Numbered from the stretch's first letter, positions 9,745 to 19,864 are shown. The stretch: 64,000 nt of DNA from Buchnera aphidicola (Acyrthosiphon lactucae) (GCF_005083565.1 NZ_CP034891.1:186001-250000), one strand, 5' to 3'. The notes: generated from the letters alone by a model not told the origin. Numbers and translations: made by a program.

Positions 9745-12246
9745 TTATATAGGTTCGACAATTTTTTGCAAAGCGACAACTTTTTCATTTTTTGAAGTTC
9801 TTATTAATATTACACCTTGTGTGTTTCTTCCTAATACTCTTACCTCAGAAACCCTAATTCTAACTAATGTTCCTGCATTAGTAATCATCATAATTTGATC
9901 TTTTTCTACAACTTGTATTGCTCCAATTATTTTTCCATTTTTTTTTGTAATTTTAATAGAGATAATACCCTGAGTAGCACGTGATTTTATAGGAAAATCA
10001 GTAATTTTTGTACGTTTACCATATCCATTTTTTGTCGCTATTAAAATACTTCCTTTATTTTTTGGTACAATTAAAGAAACAACTTTATCATTTTTTTTAA
10101 TTTTAATTCCTCTGACTCCAGATGCTGTTCTACCCATAGTTCGAACACTTTTTTCTAAAAACTGAACTACTTTACCATTTTGTGTAAATAGCATAATATT
10201 ATTATTACCATCAGTTAAAGCAACTCCAATAAGCTCGTCATTTGCATGCAAATTGATAGCAATAATTCCTGCAATTCTAGGTTTTTTAAATTGATTTAAT
10301 GCGCTTTTTTTTACTATTCCATGTGCAGTGGTCATAAAAATATTTAGATTATCTTTATATTCATGTACTGGTAATATAGCTGTGATTCTTTCTTTAGGAC
10401 TTAAAGGTAACAAATTAACTATTGGTCTTCCTCTAGCATGTCTACTAGATTCTGGTAATTGATAAACTTTCATCCAATATAAAATACCTCGACTAGAAAA
10501 ACATAATATAGTATCGTGTGTATTTGCAATTACTAAACTTTCTATAAAATCTTCTTCTTTTATTTTCGCAGCGGATTTTCCTTTTCCACCCCGTCTTTGA
10601 GCATTATAATCAGAAAGAGGTTGATATTTTACATATCCTGAATGAGATAGTGTAACTACTACATCTTCTTGGTTAATTAGATCTTCAATATTAATATCAG
10701 TGTGATTTTCAGTAATTTCAGTTCGTCTTCTATCACTAAAATTATTTTTTATTAATAATAACTCTGATTTGATAACATTAAACATACGGTTAGGATTTTC
10801 GAGTATTTCTTTTAGTTCTTTAATTTTTTTTGTCAAATCATCGTATTCTATAATAATTTTCTTTTGTTCTAAATTAGTTAGTTTATGTAAACGTAAATCT
10901 AATATAGCTTGTGCTTGTTTTTCAGTAAAATAACATTCATTTTTTTTAAATAAATAACTTTTTTCTTCTAAAGAATTATATGTTTTTATTTTTTCAGATA
11001 TCCATTTTTTTTTAATTATTAAATTTTTTGCATCTATTGAATTTTCTGCATTTTTTATTATTTTAATAATTATATTAATATTTATTAAAGCGGTATTTAA
11101 TCCTTCAAGAATATGAATACGATTACGCATTTTATTTAATTCAAAAATACTACGTCTTATAATTATTTCTTGTCTATGAGACAAAAAATTTTTTAATATT
11201 TCTTTTAAAGATAATGTTTTTGGTTGTCCTTGGCATAAAGCGACCATATTAATGCCAAAAGATATTTCTAATTGAGTTAAAGAATATAATTGATTTAAAA
11301 TTATTTCAGAAATAGTTTCTCGTTTAATTTCTACAACAATTCTCATTCCATCTTTATCAGATTCATCACGTAAAGCTGTAATCCCATCGATTCTTTTGTC
11401 TTTTACTAGTTCTGCTATTTTTTCAATTAAACGTGATTTATTTACTTGATAAGGTATTTCATCAAATATAATAGATTCTTTTTTATTTTTTTTATTTTTT
11501 TCAATTTTATTTCGTGCTCGAATATAAATTTTTCCTTTTCCTGTACGATAAGCTTCTTCTATTCCTGATTTTCCATTGATTATTCCAGCTGTTGGAAAAT
11601 CTGGACCTGGAATATGTTTCATTAGTTCTTGTAGAGTAATATTATTATTATCAATATAAGCTAGGCATCCATTAATCACTTCATGCAAGTTATGCGGTGG
11701 AATATTTGTAGCCATGCCTACAGCTATACCTGATGAACCATTTATTAAAAGATTTGGTATTTTTGCTGGTAATATTTCTGGAATATATTCAGTTCCATCG
11801 TAGTTGGGTAAAAATTCAACTGTATTTTTTTCTAAATCATTTAATAACTCATGAGCTATTTTAGACATTCGAACTTCTGTATATCGCATTGCTGCAGCAG
11901 AATCTCCATCTACAGAACCAAAGTTGCCTTGACCATCTATAAGCATATAGCGTAATGAAAACTTTTGAGCCATACGAACTATAGCATCATATACAGCAGA
12001 ATCTCCATGTGGATGATATTTTCCTATAACATCACCTACTACACGAGCAGATTTTTTATATGATTTGTTCCAATCATTATTTAATATATACATTGCAAAA
12101 AGTATTCTTCGGTGAACAGGTTTTAAACCGTCTCGAACATCTGGTAAAGCTCGGCCAACTATTACAGACATAGAATAGTCTAAGTAAGAGCTTTTTAGCT
12201 CTTCTTCAATATTGACCTGTATGATTTCTCGTGCAGGATCTTTCAT
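9745..12246 (-). CDS. gyrA: DNA gyrase subunit A
   Basis: GyrA is the DNA-breaking subunit of gyrase (A2B2), which introduces negative supercoils. The catalytic tyrosine is Tyr122 in AAMRYTEV. Ser83 and Asp87 in [10 protein letters not shown], the quinolone-determining positions, are the wild-type E. coli residues. The GyrA-box is present as QRRGGKGK, and the six-bladed C-terminal DNA-wrapping domain follows. At 833 residues it is about 40 shorter than E. coli GyrA (875), mainly from loss of the acidic C-terminal tail; the protein ends at KIVEPI. It opens a minus-strand run of gyrA-nrdA-nrdB-yfaE. Confidence 0.98.
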   Translation of the reverse strand: MKDPAREIIQVNIEEELKSSYLDYSMSVIVGRALPDVRDGLKPVHRRILFAMYILNNDWNKSYKKSARVVGDVIGKYHPHGDSAVYDAIVRMAQKFSLRYMLIDGQGNFGSVDGDSAAAMRYTEVRMSKIAHELLNDLEKNTVEFLPNYDGTEYIPEILPAKIPNLLINGSSGIAVGMATNIPPHNLHEVINGCLAYIDNNNITLQELMKHIPGPDFPTAGIINGKSGIEEAYRTGKGKIYIRARNKIEKNKKNKKESIIFDEIPYQVNKSRLIEKIAELVKDKRIDGITALRDESDKDGMRIVVEIKRETISEIILNQLYSLTQLEISFGINMVALCQGQPKTLSLKEILKNFLSHRQEIIIRRSIFELNKMRNRIHILEGLNTALININIIIKIIKNAENSIDAKNLIIKKKWISEKIKTYNSLEEKSYLFKKNECYFTEKQAQAILDLRLHKLTNLEQKKIIIEYDDLTKKIKELKEILENPNRMFNVIKSELLLIKNNFSDRRRTEITENHTDINIEDLINQEDVVVTLSHSGYVKYQPLSDYNAQRRGGKGKSAAKIKEEDFIESLVIANTHDTILCFSSRGILYWMKVYQLPESSRHARGRPIVNLLPLSPKERITAILPVHEYKDNLNIFMTTAHGIVKKSALNQFKKPRIAGIIAINLHANDELIGVALTDGNNNIMLFTQNGKVVQFLEKSVRTMGRTASGVRGIKIKKNDKVVSLIVPKNKGSILIATKNGYGKRTKITDFPIKSRATQGIISIKITKKNGKIIGAIQVVEKDQIMMITNAGTLVRIRVSEVRVLGRNTQGVILIRTSKNEKVVALQKIVEPI

Positions 12247-12499
12247 AGAACTTTTATCTCTTTATTAAAACAATCGAATTAAGTATAAAAGTATAACATA
12301 ATTAAACTATTAGATGCATATAAGAAAGACATTCTTGATGATAAATAACTTTATTATAATAAAAAAATATTTTTTTATATTGTTTATTTAAAATGAAAGT
12401 ATTATTATAAAAAAATAATAATTTTACATTAAAAGTATTAAAAAATACTGATTAAACATATAATAGTTTATTAACTTGATTTTAAAATGAGATTTTATT

Positions 12500-13228
12500 A
12501 TGAAAGATGAAGAAAAAAATTTAATAGAAAATTTATTTCATCGTTTGAAAAAAACCGAACTAAACTCTTGTGAAAGAGATCATTTAGCAGATGATCTAAT
12601 TCAAAACTTAGTAAAAAAACAACCTGCTTCTTCTTATTATATGGTTCAAACAATATTAATTCAAGAAACAGCCATAAAAAAAATGAACATGAAAATTGAA
12701 GAATTAAAAAGAAGAATAAAAGAATTAAATACAGAAGAATTAAATAAAAAATCAAGTTTTTTATCTGGTTTTTTTAAAAAAAAGCCTACTGCTCAAATGG
12801 AATCTAATGATAATGATTTATGGAGAAAAAAAAGAGATATTTCTTCGTCTGGTCATTCTAATGCAACCATATTACCAACAACTCAACCACTACCAACAGT
12901 AAATAGTAGCAATAGAAGTAGTAGTTTTCTTAGCAGTGCGTTACAAACAGCAACAGGTGTAGCAGGAGGTATGATTTTAGGAAATATGTTAATGAATGTT
13001 TTTAGTCATACTAAACCAGAAGAAGATATATTTGATACTGTTAATAAATCATCTTTAGAATCGCATAGAGAAGATGATCTTTTAAATCATCATAATTCTA
13101 ATAATAATTTAATAAATTACGAATCTGATGAATCAGATACTAATAGTAACGAATCAAATTTAGAAACTATAAACAATGATGTTTATGATTCAGATGATAT
13201 TGATTTTGATGATAGTCATTTTATTTAA
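12500..13228 (+). CDS. DUF2076 family protein with acidic Asn/Ser/Asp-rich tail
   Basis: The 242-residue product fits DUF2076 as I remember it. The N-terminal helical block (about 1-80, with ENLFHRLKKTE, KQPASSYYMVQTILIQE and a heptad-like KIEELKRRIKELN coiled coil) is followed by a low-complexity linker. A Gly-rich hydrophobic segment near 150-172 (SALQTATGVAGGMILGNMLM) comes next, then a long tail rich in Asp, Ser, Asn and Glu with no visible domain. The function is unknown. The Gly-rich helix could insert in or lie on a membrane. An unnamed orthologue occupies the same site in other Buchnera genomes, so it is under selection. A 253-base spacer separates it divergently from gyrA. Confidence 0.8.
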   Translation: MKDEEKNLIENLFHRLKKTELNSCERDHLADDLIQNLVKKQPASSYYMVQTILIQETAIKKMNMKIEELKRRIKELNTEELNKKSSFLSGFFKKKPTAQMESNDNDLWRKKRDISSSGHSNATILPTTQPLPTVNSSNRSSSFLSSALQTATGVAGGMILGNMLMNVFSHTKPEEDIFDTVNKSSLESHREDDLLNHHNSNNNLINYESDESDTNSNESNLETINNDVYDSDDIDFDDSHFI

Positions 13229-13297
13229 AAAAGTATTTCTTTAATTGTAATATAAAAAAATTTAATATTTTATTTTTTATAAAAAAGGTCACAAAAT

Positions 13298-13332
13298 AAA
13301 GCCAGCATAAAATATTTTTTTTTGCTGACTTT
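13298..13332. terminator. Hairpin between the DUF2076 gene and ahpC
   Basis: The arms AAAGCCAGCA (13298-13307) and TGCTGACTTT (13323-13332) pair over ten positions. The one non-Watson-Crick position is a G-U pair when read on the minus strand. The loop is A/T-only and T-rich sequence follows on both sides. It lies between two convergent genes, which supports an intrinsic terminator serving ahpC and perhaps the plus-strand gene too. Confidence 0.55.
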
Positions 13333-13343
13333 AATTTTTTATT

Positions 13344-13937
13344 TTAAGAATATTTGCTTAAATATTCAGCAACTCCTTCCGAAGAAGCTTTCATACCCTT
13401 TTTCCCTTTTTCCCAATTAGCAGGGCATAATTCTCCAAATTTATTATGAAATTCTATAGCATCTACCATTCTTATCATTTCTTTTATATTGCGTCCAAAT
13501 GGCAAATCATTTACAACTTGATGACGTATAGTCCAATTAGAATCAATTAAAAAAGAAGCTCTCAGTGCTATGCCAAGATTTGGATGTTCAATTCCATAAG
13601 ATTTTTGAATATTATGTTTTATATCAGATACCATAGGAAAGTTTATTTTCCCAATGCCACCATTTTTAATTAATGTATTTTGCCATGCTTGATGAACAAA
13701 AACATTATCAATGGATACACCTACAATTTTTACATTTCTTTTTTTAAATTCTGCATATAGTGTATTAAATTCTATAATTTCAGATGGACATACAAAAGTA
13801 AAATCCATTGGCCAGAAAAATAGTACGATTGATTGACCATTAGCATATTCTTTAAGATCAAATTGTTCAACAATTTGATTATTTTTTAAAATTGCAGGTG
13901 CTATAAAATTAGGTGCTTTTTGTGTGACTAAAACCAT
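13344..13937 (-). CDS. ahpC: Typical 2-Cys peroxiredoxin (AhpC/TSA)
   Basis: This protein reduces hydrogen peroxide and organic peroxides. The peroxidatic cysteine is Cys50 in DFTFVCPSE and the resolving cysteine is Cys171 in GELCPANW, so it is a typical two-cysteine enzyme of the Prx1/AhpC class (197 residues). No ahpF is adjacent, so the reductant is probably thioredoxin. The gene is divergent from ung with a 78-base spacer. Together with sodA at 18.5 kb it is part of the small oxidative-stress set retained by the symbiont. Some annotations call the orthologue tsaA. Confidence 0.93.
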   Translation of the reverse strand: MVLVTQKAPNFIAPAILKNNQIVEQFDLKEYANGQSIVLFFWPMDFTFVCPSEIIEFNTLYAEFKKRNVKIVGVSIDNVFVHQAWQNTLIKNGGIGKINFPMVSDIKHNIQKSYGIEHPNLGIALRASFLIDSNWTIRHQVVNDLPFGRNIKEMIRMVDAIEFHNKFGELCPANWEKGKKGMKASSEGVAEYLSKYS

Positions 13938-14015
13938 TTTTTTTCCTATAATGTTATAATAATAAATAGTATAATAAAATTATTGTTAAATTTTTATTAA
14001 AAATGGAAATTAAAA

Positions 14016-14681
14016 ATGAATATAATTCCATCTTGGAAAGATGTTTTATCGCAAGAAAAAAAAAAATATTTTATTGATATAATTAAATTTCTTAAAAAAG
14101 AACGTTTAAATAAAATAATTTATCCAGATCAAAAAGATATATTTAACGCTTTTATTTTAACTAATTTTAATGATATTAAAGTTGTTATTCTTGGACAAGA
14201 TCCATACTTTTCTAAAAATCAAGCACATGGTTTATCATTTTCTGTACCGAAAAATTCTATTATACCACCTTCTTTAAAGAATATATATAAAGAGCTAAAT
14301 AGCGATTTTAAAAAAAAATATAAATTTAATCATGGATGCCTTGAAAGATGGGCCCATCAAGGTGTTTTTTTATTAAATACTATTTTAACAGTTGAATCAG
14401 GAAAACCAAAATCACATAGTAATATAGGATGGACTATTTTTACTGATAAAGTGATTTCTACAATTAACTTGCATAGAAATTCTATTATTTTTTTGTTATG
14501 GGGGAATGATGCACAAAAAAAATGTAATTTAATTGATAAAAATAATCATTATGTATTAAAAGCGTCTCATCCTTCTCCATTATCAGCATATCGAGGTTTT
14601 TTCGGATGTAAACATTTTTCTTTAACTAATAAAATACTACTTCAAAATAAAAAAGAGCCAATTAACTGGTTTTTAATTTAA
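14016..14681 (+). CDS. ung: Uracil-DNA glycosylase
   Basis: Ung removes uracil from DNA, starting base-excision repair of deaminated cytosine. The water-activating motif GQDPYF has its aspartate at residue 62. The minor-groove intercalation loop HPSPLSAYRGFFG is also present. The length of 221 is close to E. coli (229). Near the start is a run of 11 A (14056-14066) encoding EKKKY, which stays in frame but is a slippage-prone site like those that break other genes here. It converges on grpE with 11 bases between stop codons. Confidence 0.97.
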   Translation: MNIIPSWKDVLSQEKKKYFIDIIKFLKKERLNKIIYPDQKDIFNAFILTNFNDIKVVILGQDPYFSKNQAHGLSFSVPKNSIIPPSLKNIYKELNSDFKKKYKFNHGCLERWAHQGVFLLNTILTVESGKPKSHSNIGWTIFTDKVISTINLHRNSIIFLLWGNDAQKKCNLIDKNNHYVLKASHPSPLSAYRGFFGCKHFSLTNKILLQNKKEPINWFLI

Positions 14682-14692
14682 AAATGGGAATA

Positions 14693-15211
14693 TTAATTTT
14701 TAGAAATTGTAACTTCTGCTTTTCTTAATAATACTTTATTAAAAGTAAATCCTTTTTTACTAATAGATATGATATGATTAGGTTGTGTATTATCTGATAG
14801 TTCTTTTGAAATTGACTTATGAATTTCAGGATTAAAAAGTTCATTTTTTTTGCCTTCAGTTTTTACACCTAATTTATATAATATATTTAATAAAGATTCT
14901 AATGTAAGTTCAATTCCTTTTATTAAAGGCTTATCTTTTACATTTAATTTATCAGATAATATTAAGATATCTTCTAAAGAATCGATTACTGGAATTACTG
15001 TTTTTAAAAATCTTTCAATTTCTGTTTGTTTTATTTTTTTTATTTTTTCTATGGTGTTTTTTTTGATATTTTCTATATTTGCTAACTTGCGTAATTCAAT
15101 ATCGTTTATTTTTTTTTGATTTTTAATTAGTTCTAATTTCAATGCATCTATTTTTTTGTTTTCAAGAGAAATTATATCAATTGAATTTTCTTGTTTTTCT
15201 TGATTTTCCAT
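14693..15211 (-). CDS. grpE: Nucleotide exchange factor GrpE
   Basis: GrpE releases ADP from the DnaK chaperone. I choose the ATG at 15211 (172 residues) because GGTAAG lies just before it and the predicted transcription start is near 15239; an in-frame ATG at 15223 would add four residues. The long dimerising coiled coil covers about 15-75 (Lys/Ile/Glu-rich) and includes VIPVIDSLE, the family signature. The beta domain follows and ends with KVLLRKAEVTISK. Buchnera genomes usually carry a second grpE elsewhere; this copy keeps the E. coli arrangement beside nadK. Confidence 0.93.
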   Translation of the reverse strand: MENQEKQENSIDIISLENKKIDALKLELIKNQKKINDIELRKLANIENIKKNTIEKIKKIKQTEIERFLKTVIPVIDSLEDILILSDKLNVKDKPLIKGIELTLESLLNILYKLGVKTEGKKNELFNPEIHKSISKELSDNTQPNHIISISKKGFTFNKVLLRKAEVTISKN

Positions 15212-15245
15212 AAATCTTACCATTTTAAATGTTAATAATGAAGCT

Positions 15246-15274
15246 ATTATAAACCTTATAATTAATCTTTCAAG
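15246..15274 (-). promoter_or_regulatory. grpE promoter, sigma-70 with sigma-32-like -35 box
   Basis: On the minus strand CTTGAAA (15268-15274) contains TTGAAA, which is 16 bases from a perfect TATAAT (15246-15251). CTTGAAA is also the -35 element of the E. coli heat-shock sigma factor RpoH. The matching CCCCAT-type -10 is not present. Transcription would start near 15239, upstream of grpE. Confidence 0.6.
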
Positions 15275-15328
15275 ACTGTTTGCTATTATAATATAATATA
15301 CATTATTTTTATTAGGAATTTTTATGTA

Positions 15329-16207
15329 ATGAAGCAACATTTCACTTGTATAGGTATTGTTGGGCGTCCGCGTCATGCGAGTGCATTAATAACACATAAG
15401 ACTCTTTATAAGTGGTTGATAAAAAATGGTTACACAGTTTTTATTGAATGCACTGTTGCTAAAGAATTAAAATTAAATAATCCTAATACTGCTACATTAA
15501 TTGAAATTGGTCAATCTTGTGATTTAGCAGTAGTTATAGGAGGAGATGGTAATTTATTATGTGCAGCACGTGTTTTATCATTCTATAATATTAAAATTAT
15601 TGGAATAAATCGAGGTAATCTAGGTTTTCTTGCTGATTTAAATCCTGATACTGGCTTGAAAAAATTATCAGAGGTATTATCTGGAAATTATTTATTAGAA
15701 AACCGATTTTTATTAGATGCACAAGTTTGTCAAAAACAAATGATTTCGAGATCTAGTATAGCTATTAATGAAGTAGTTTTACATACAAAAAAATTAGCAC
15801 ATATGATAGAATTTGAGGTTTATATTGATAATAAATTCTCTTTTGCTCAACGTGCAGATGGATTAATTGTTTCAACGCCCACGGGTTCTACTGGTTATTC
15901 ACTGTCGGCTGGGGGACCAATTATAGCGACATCTTTAGATGCAATTGTATTAGTGCCAATGTTTCCACACAGTTTATCTGCTCGTCCTTTAGTAATTCAT
16001 AGCGATAGTATAATTTGTTTAAAATTCTCTAATATTCAAAATAATTTAAAAATAAGCTGTGATAGTCAAATTATTTTAACAATAAAAAAAGGCGAATGTG
16101 TATTTATTCGTCGAAGTTGTTATTATTTAAATCTTATCCATCCTAAAAGTTATAATTATTTTAAAAATTTAACTTCTAAGTTAAGTTGGTCTAAAAAATT
16201 TTTTTAG
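15329..16207 (+). CDS. nadK: NAD kinase
   Basis: NadK phosphorylates NAD+ to NADP+. The 292-residue protein matches E. coli NadK in length and start ([14 protein letters not shown]). It keeps the ATP-binding [10 protein letters not shown] with the catalytic aspartate, and the [14 protein letters not shown] and PLVIHSD blocks. It is divergent from grpE, the same neighbour as in E. coli; recN, which follows nadK in E. coli, is gone and bamE comes next. NadE at 1.6 kb supplies its substrate. Confidence 0.97.
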   Translation: MKQHFTCIGIVGRPRHASALITHKTLYKWLIKNGYTVFIECTVAKELKLNNPNTATLIEIGQSCDLAVVIGGDGNLLCAARVLSFYNIKIIGINRGNLGFLADLNPDTGLKKLSEVLSGNYLLENRFLLDAQVCQKQMISRSSIAINEVVLHTKKLAHMIEFEVYIDNKFSFAQRADGLIVSTPTGSTGYSLSAGGPIIATSLDAIVLVPMFPHSLSARPLVIHSDSIICLKFSNIQNNLKISCDSQIILTIKKGECVFIRRSCYYLNLIHPKSYNYFKNLTSKLSWSKKFF

Positions 16208-16227
16208 ACTATATAGAATAAAAGATC

Positions 16228-16267
16228 ATCAATTTAATAAAAAAAATATTTTTTTTGAATAATTGAT
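16228..16267 (+). terminator. Probable nadK terminator
   Basis: ATCAATT (16228-16234) pairs with AATTGAT (16261-16267). The interior is itself a palindrome of eight A and eight T around TA (16239-16256), and ATTTTTTATT follows. The hairpin is A/T-only, so its strength is uncertain, but its place 20 bases after the nadK stop fits termination. Confidence 0.4.
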
Positions 16268-16348
16268 ATTTTTTATTAACAAAAAACATTGTAGGATATG
16301 AATAAAGAGTATTAATTGTTTTTTTTATGTAAACTATAATAAGATATT

Positions 16349-16657
16349 ATGATGAATAATTATATTAAAATACTATTAATAGTTATTTGTTTTTCTAGTT
16401 GTTCAGTTTTAGATAAAAAAGAAAATTCTAATTTTTTAGATAAAATATACTTTAATAAGAATATTTTAAATCAAAACTATGTTGGCATGACTAGAAAACA
16501 AATAGTTTATATCTTTGGTATGCCAATTATTTCAGATTCTTTTAGTGATGTGTATCATTATTATTTATATGATTTAAAAAATAATAATACTTCTTCAAAA
16601 GTAATGTTAAATTTATATTTTAAAGATAATAAAGTTGAGAAATTTAATATTACATAG
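16349..16657 (+). CDS. bamE: Outer-membrane assembly lipoprotein BamE
   Basis: BamE (SmpA) is a small lipoprotein of the BAM complex, which inserts beta-barrel proteins in the outer membrane. The N-terminus MMNNYIKILLIVICFSSC is a lipoprotein signal with the likely lipidated cysteine at 18. The box is unusual in having Phe at -3. The mature domain has YVGMTRKQIVYIFGMP, the SmpA/OmlA signature. It has 102 residues against 113 in E. coli, shortened at the C-terminus. The second ATG at 16352 could equally be the start. Confidence 0.9.
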   Translation: MMNNYIKILLIVICFSSCSVLDKKENSNFLDKIYFNKNILNQNYVGMTRKQIVYIFGMPIISDSFSDVYHYYLYDLKNNNTSSKVMLNLYFKDNKVEKFNIT

Positions 16658-16695
16658 TTTTTTAAAATAAATATTTTAATTTTATATTAATATTT

Positions 16696-17057
16696 TGGAG
16701 CTGGCGGGATTTGAACCCGCGTCCAAAATCTCGACGAATAAAGTACTACATGCTTAGTTTTTCTTTTTTATATTCATAATCTAATTTGGAAAAACACATT
16801 TTAGGTATATAGCTTGAAAAATTACTGCGTGTCATCGTCAAGCTTGATTTTCACGTTTTTCTCTTTTTTTGACCTTTCTTTTTTCTCGTCCTAAGAGGGA
16901 GGCTGAGAAGAAAGGGCTTAATACAGTTTTTTAAGCTGCTAAAGCGTAGTTTTGTTTATTATTTGCAATTATTTTTTTACGGCTTTTATCGAGGCAAACC
17001 GTTCCTCGGCATGCACTTTACTTTGTTGATAATTTTGTCAAATCCAAAAACAGCCCC
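16696..17057 (-). ncRNA. ssrA: Transfer-messenger RNA (tmRNA, ssrA)
   Basis: On the minus strand the RNA begins GGGGCUG at 17057 and ends with CAGCUCC plus discriminator A at 16696. These pair as a seven-base acceptor stem that keeps the G3-U70 pair recognised by alanyl-tRNA synthetase. The T-arm block GGGUUCAAAUCCC is present. The tag frame occupies 16931-16966 and reads ANNKQNYALAA followed by TAA, with resume codon GCA; this is the Buchnera form of the enterobacterial ANDENYALAA tag. The genome continues AAA after the discriminator, so the 3' CCA is not encoded and must be added. Partner gene smpB is outside the window. Confidence 0.97.
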
Positions 17058-17189
17058 TTTTATTCTAAAATTGTAGTATTGCAAAAAAAAATAAGTTTGT
17101 CTATGAAATATTTTATAGTATTTTAATAAAATTTTTATTTAAATAATTTAAATATATATTTTTTGTAAATTTTAAAAATGGAAATCAAT

Positions 17190-17516
17190 ATGAGTATTAT
17201 TAAAAAAATAAAACAACAAATTAAAGATAATATTATTTTAATTTATATGAAAGGAACTCCTGAGTCTCCTAGTTGTGGTTTTTCTGCACAAGCAGTAAGA
17301 GCTTTGTCAGTTTGTGGTGAAAAGTTTGCATATGTAGATGTTTTAGAAAATGTAGAAATTAGAAATAAATTACCAGAATATGCAAATTGGCCGACATTTC
17401 CTCAATTATGGGTGGATGGTGAATTAATTGGTGGTTGTAGTATTATACTTGAAATGTTAGAAAATGGTCAATTGAAAGAACTAATATCAAAGACAGTAAA
17501 AAAATATAAAATATAG
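17190..17516 (+). CDS. grxD: Monothiol glutaredoxin Grx4
   Basis: Grx4 is a CGFS-type glutaredoxin that binds and hands on 2Fe-2S clusters with glutathione. The active site CGFS lies at residues 29-32, followed by the glutathione-binding WPTFPQLWVDGELIGG block. The start at 17190 gives 108 residues and matches E. coli MSTTIEKI; the ATG at 17178 would add MEIN and overlaps the likely ribosome site ATGGAAA. The ferredoxin YfaE and the A-type carrier ErpA in this window are other members of the Fe-S network. Confidence 0.95.
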   Translation: MSIIKKIKQQIKDNIILIYMKGTPESPSCGFSAQAVRALSVCGEKFAYVDVLENVEIRNKLPEYANWPTFPQLWVDGELIGGCSIILEMLENGQLKELISKTVKKYKI

Positions 17517-17556
17517 TTATTTAAAAAAGGTAGATCTATAATATATATAGAAAATT

Positions 17557-17610
17557 AGATATGACATTAAATAATATTTTTAATATTTATTAAATATGTC
17601 ATATCTTTTT
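17557..17610. terminator. Bidirectional hairpin between grxD and rnt
   Basis: AGATATGACAT (17557-17567) is perfectly complementary to ATGTCATATCT (17596-17606), and TTTT follows on the plus strand. It lies between the convergent grxD and rnt genes. The loop is long (28 bases) and A/T-only. Confidence 0.5.
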
Positions 17611-17663
17611 CTAATTTTGAAAAATTATTAAATATATAATATAATTATTTTTAAATATTTATT

Positions 17664-18317
17664 TTATATATTATTATTTTTTTCTAAATTAAGAGGCCAT
17701 CCACCTAAACGTTTCCAACGATTTACTAATTCACAAAAAAGATTAGCAGTTTGTAAAGTATCATAAAGTGCAGAATGAGCTTGATGATTATCAAATGATA
17801 AACCAATAGCTTTGCATGCTTTAGATAATACAGTTTGACCAACAACTAATCCACTTAATGCTGCTGTATCAAATGTAACAAATGGATGAAAAGGATTGTT
17901 TTTTATTTTTACTCTTTGAATTGCTGCCATTAAAAAATTATGATCAAAATTAGCATTATGTGCTACAACAATTCCCTTACTGCATCCTTGTATTTTAATT
18001 CCCCTTCGTACCATTTTTAATATAGATTGAATTGCTATTTTTTCACTAATTGCACCACGTAATGGATTGAATGGATCAATTTTATTAAATGCTATTGCAT
18101 CAGAGTTTATTATAGAACCTTTAAATGGTTCTATATGAAAATGTAATGTGTTTTCTTTATGCAACCACCCTGATTCATCCATTTTTAATGTTATTATAGC
18201 AATTTCTAATACTGCATCAGTCTTTGCATTAAATCCTGCAGTTTCAATATCTATAACAACAGGATAAAAAGTACGAAACCTGTTGCTTAATAAATTGAAT
18301 TCTTGAGTTGTAGACAT
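17664..18317 (-). CDS. rnt: Ribonuclease T
   Basis: RNase T is a 3'-5' exonuclease that trims the 3' ends of tRNA and other stable RNA. It has 217 residues from the ATG at 18317. The DEDD catalytic residues are in [18 protein letters not shown] and HSALYDT. The WKRLGGWPL end block matches E. coli. As the tmRNA and many Buchnera tRNA genes do not encode CCA, 3' processing before CCA addition is a plausible need. It diverges from sodA. Confidence 0.97.
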   Translation of the reverse strand: MSTTQEFNLLSNRFRTFYPVVIDIETAGFNAKTDAVLEIAIITLKMDESGWLHKENTLHFHIEPFKGSIINSDAIAFNKIDPFNPLRGAISEKIAIQSILKMVRRGIKIQGCSKGIVVAHNANFDHNFLMAAIQRVKIKNNPFHPFVTFDTAALSGLVVGQTVLSKACKAIGLSFDNHQAHSALYDTLQTANLFCELVNRWKRLGGWPLNLEKNNNI

Positions 18318-18417
18318 CAAAATCTCATTTTTAAAATATTTTTTTGTTTAATATAGTTAATTTTTTATATTTTTATGATTTTAATTATAGATACTTTAAA
18401 AATATGTATTATGATTA

Positions 18418-18447
18418 TTGTGAATGATTTAATAAGTGTACTATAAT
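18418..18447 (+). promoter_or_regulatory. Candidate sodA promoter
   Basis: TTGTGA (18418-18423) is 18 bases from a perfect TATAAT (18442-18447). The pair lies about 90 bases before the sodA ATG. In such A/T-rich DNA a TATAAT alone means little, but together with the -35 element and the position it is a fair candidate. Confidence 0.4.
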
Positions 18448-18536
18448 TTATAAGAATATTTAAGATTAAATTATTAATTTAATATTTTTTAAAAACAATC
18501 TCATAATTTTATTATCACTATTTTGAGGAAAATAAA

Positions 18537-19148
18537 ATGAGTTATATTCTTCCTTCTTTACCTTATTCATATAATGCATTAGAACCGTTTTTTGATGAGA
18601 AAACCATGAAAATTCATCATACTAAACATCATCAAAATTATATTAACAATACTAATGCTATTTTAGAAAAAACAACTTTTTCTTCATTATCTATCGATGA
18701 ATTAATGTCTATTTTTAATGAGATTATTTTAGAAAAAAAGAATTTGTTACGTAACAATGCAGGTGGTCATATAAATCATAGTTTTTTTTGGAAAAGTTTA
18801 AAATTAGGAACAGTTTTAACAAATGATTTAAAAATAGAAATAGAAAAACAATTTGGTACAATTGATAGGTTTAAAGAACAATTCGAATCAGTAGCACTAA
18901 ATCATTTTGGATCGGGTTGGGTTTGGTTAGTGAATCAAAATGGTGTTTTATCTATAGTTTCTACTATTAATCAAGACAATCCTTTAATGGGTAAATTAAT
19001 ATCTAATACTTATGGTTATCCTATAATTGGTTTAGATCTTTGGGAACATGCTTATTATTTAAAATATCAAAATAGACGATTAGATTATATTAAAGCTTTT
19101 TGGAACGTTGTGAATTGGGAAGAAGCTTCTGATCGTTTACAAAAATAA
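18537..19148 (+). CDS. sodA: Superoxide dismutase [Mn]
   Basis: SodA converts superoxide to oxygen and hydrogen peroxide, which the peroxiredoxin at 13.3 kb can remove. Metal ligands are His27 in KIHHTKHH, a second His in [11 protein letters not shown], and Asp/His in [10 protein letters not shown]. The GSGWVWLV block and length (203) agree with the Mn type of E. coli (206). GAGGA sits at the right distance before the ATG, one of the best ribosome sites in the window. Confidence 0.96.
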   Translation: MSYILPSLPYSYNALEPFFDEKTMKIHHTKHHQNYINNTNAILEKTTFSSLSIDELMSIFNEIILEKKNLLRNNAGGHINHSFFWKSLKLGTVLTNDLKIEIEKQFGTIDRFKEQFESVALNHFGSGWVWLVNQNGVLSIVSTINQDNPLMGKLISNTYGYPIIGLDLWEHAYYLKYQNRRLDYIKAFWNVVNWEEASDRLQK

Positions 19149-19236
19149 TTTATTTATATTCTTAGAATAACATTTTTTTATATTGATTACATATCAATTT
19201 TATTGATTTTATTCTAAATTTTTTCGTATAATTTTT

Positions 19237-19268
19237 AAAAAACATATAATTTATATTATATGTTTTTT
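19237..19268 (+). terminator. sodA terminator
   Basis: A perfect 14-base stem (19237-19250 with 19255-19268) encloses a TTAT loop. Because the stem ends in A6/T6, the T run needed for termination is part of the hairpin. It lies 90 bases after sodA and 48 before pth. Confidence 0.55.
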
Positions 19269-19315
19269 ATTTTATAAAATATTAACATAATGATGTTAAG
19301 ATTAAAGGATATTTT

Positions 19316-19864
19316 TTGAATACTATTAAAATGATAGTTGGATTATCTAATCCCAAAATAGAATATCACAATACACGTCATAATGCGGGTTCTTGGTATC
19401 TATATTCTTTAGCAGAAAATTATTTAAAGAATTTTAAAAAAGAACAAAAATTTTTTGGTTTCACTTCTTTTTTTGATATAGATTCAAATGATATTCGATT
19501 TCTTATACCTGATATATTTATGAATTTAAATGGTCAGTCAATTTTTAAAATGGCTTCATTTTATAATATTCATTTAAGTGAAATATTAATAGTTCATGAT
19601 GATTTAGAACTTCAGCCTGGAATTATAAAATTAAAATATAGCTATGGACATAATGGACATAATGGTTTGAGAAATATTGTTAATGTATTTAACAAGAAAA
19701 TTAATTTTCATCGACTGAGAATTGGTATCGGTCGTCCAATACATCGTAATCAAATAGCTTCTTTTGTGTTATCAATTCCTACAGAAGAAGAGAAAAAATT
19801 AATTCATAAATCAATTTTACATGCAATAAAAGAAAATTTTATTTCAAATATTTTAAGATTTTAA
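19316..19864 (+). CDS. pth: Peptidyl-tRNA hydrolase
   Basis: Pth recycles tRNA from peptidyl-tRNA that dropped off ribosomes. The start is a TTG at 19316 preceded by AAGGAT. This gives [13 protein letters not shown], aligned with E. coli MTIKLIVGLANP; the ATG at 19331 would cut the first strand. Catalytic His22 is in TRHNAGSW, and IVHDDLEL and [13 protein letters not shown] GHNGHNGL also match. The protein has 182 residues (E. coli 194), with a shorter C-terminus. ychF follows 38 bases later, as in E. coli. Confidence 0.95.
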   Translation: MNTIKMIVGLSNPKIEYHNTRHNAGSWYLYSLAENYLKNFKKEQKFFGFTSFFDIDSNDIRFLIPDIFMNLNGQSIFKMASFYNIHLSEILIVHDDLELQPGIIKLKYSYGHNGHNGLRNIVNVFNKKINFHRLRIGIGRPIHRNQIASFVLSIPTEEEKKLIHKSILHAIKENFISNILRF

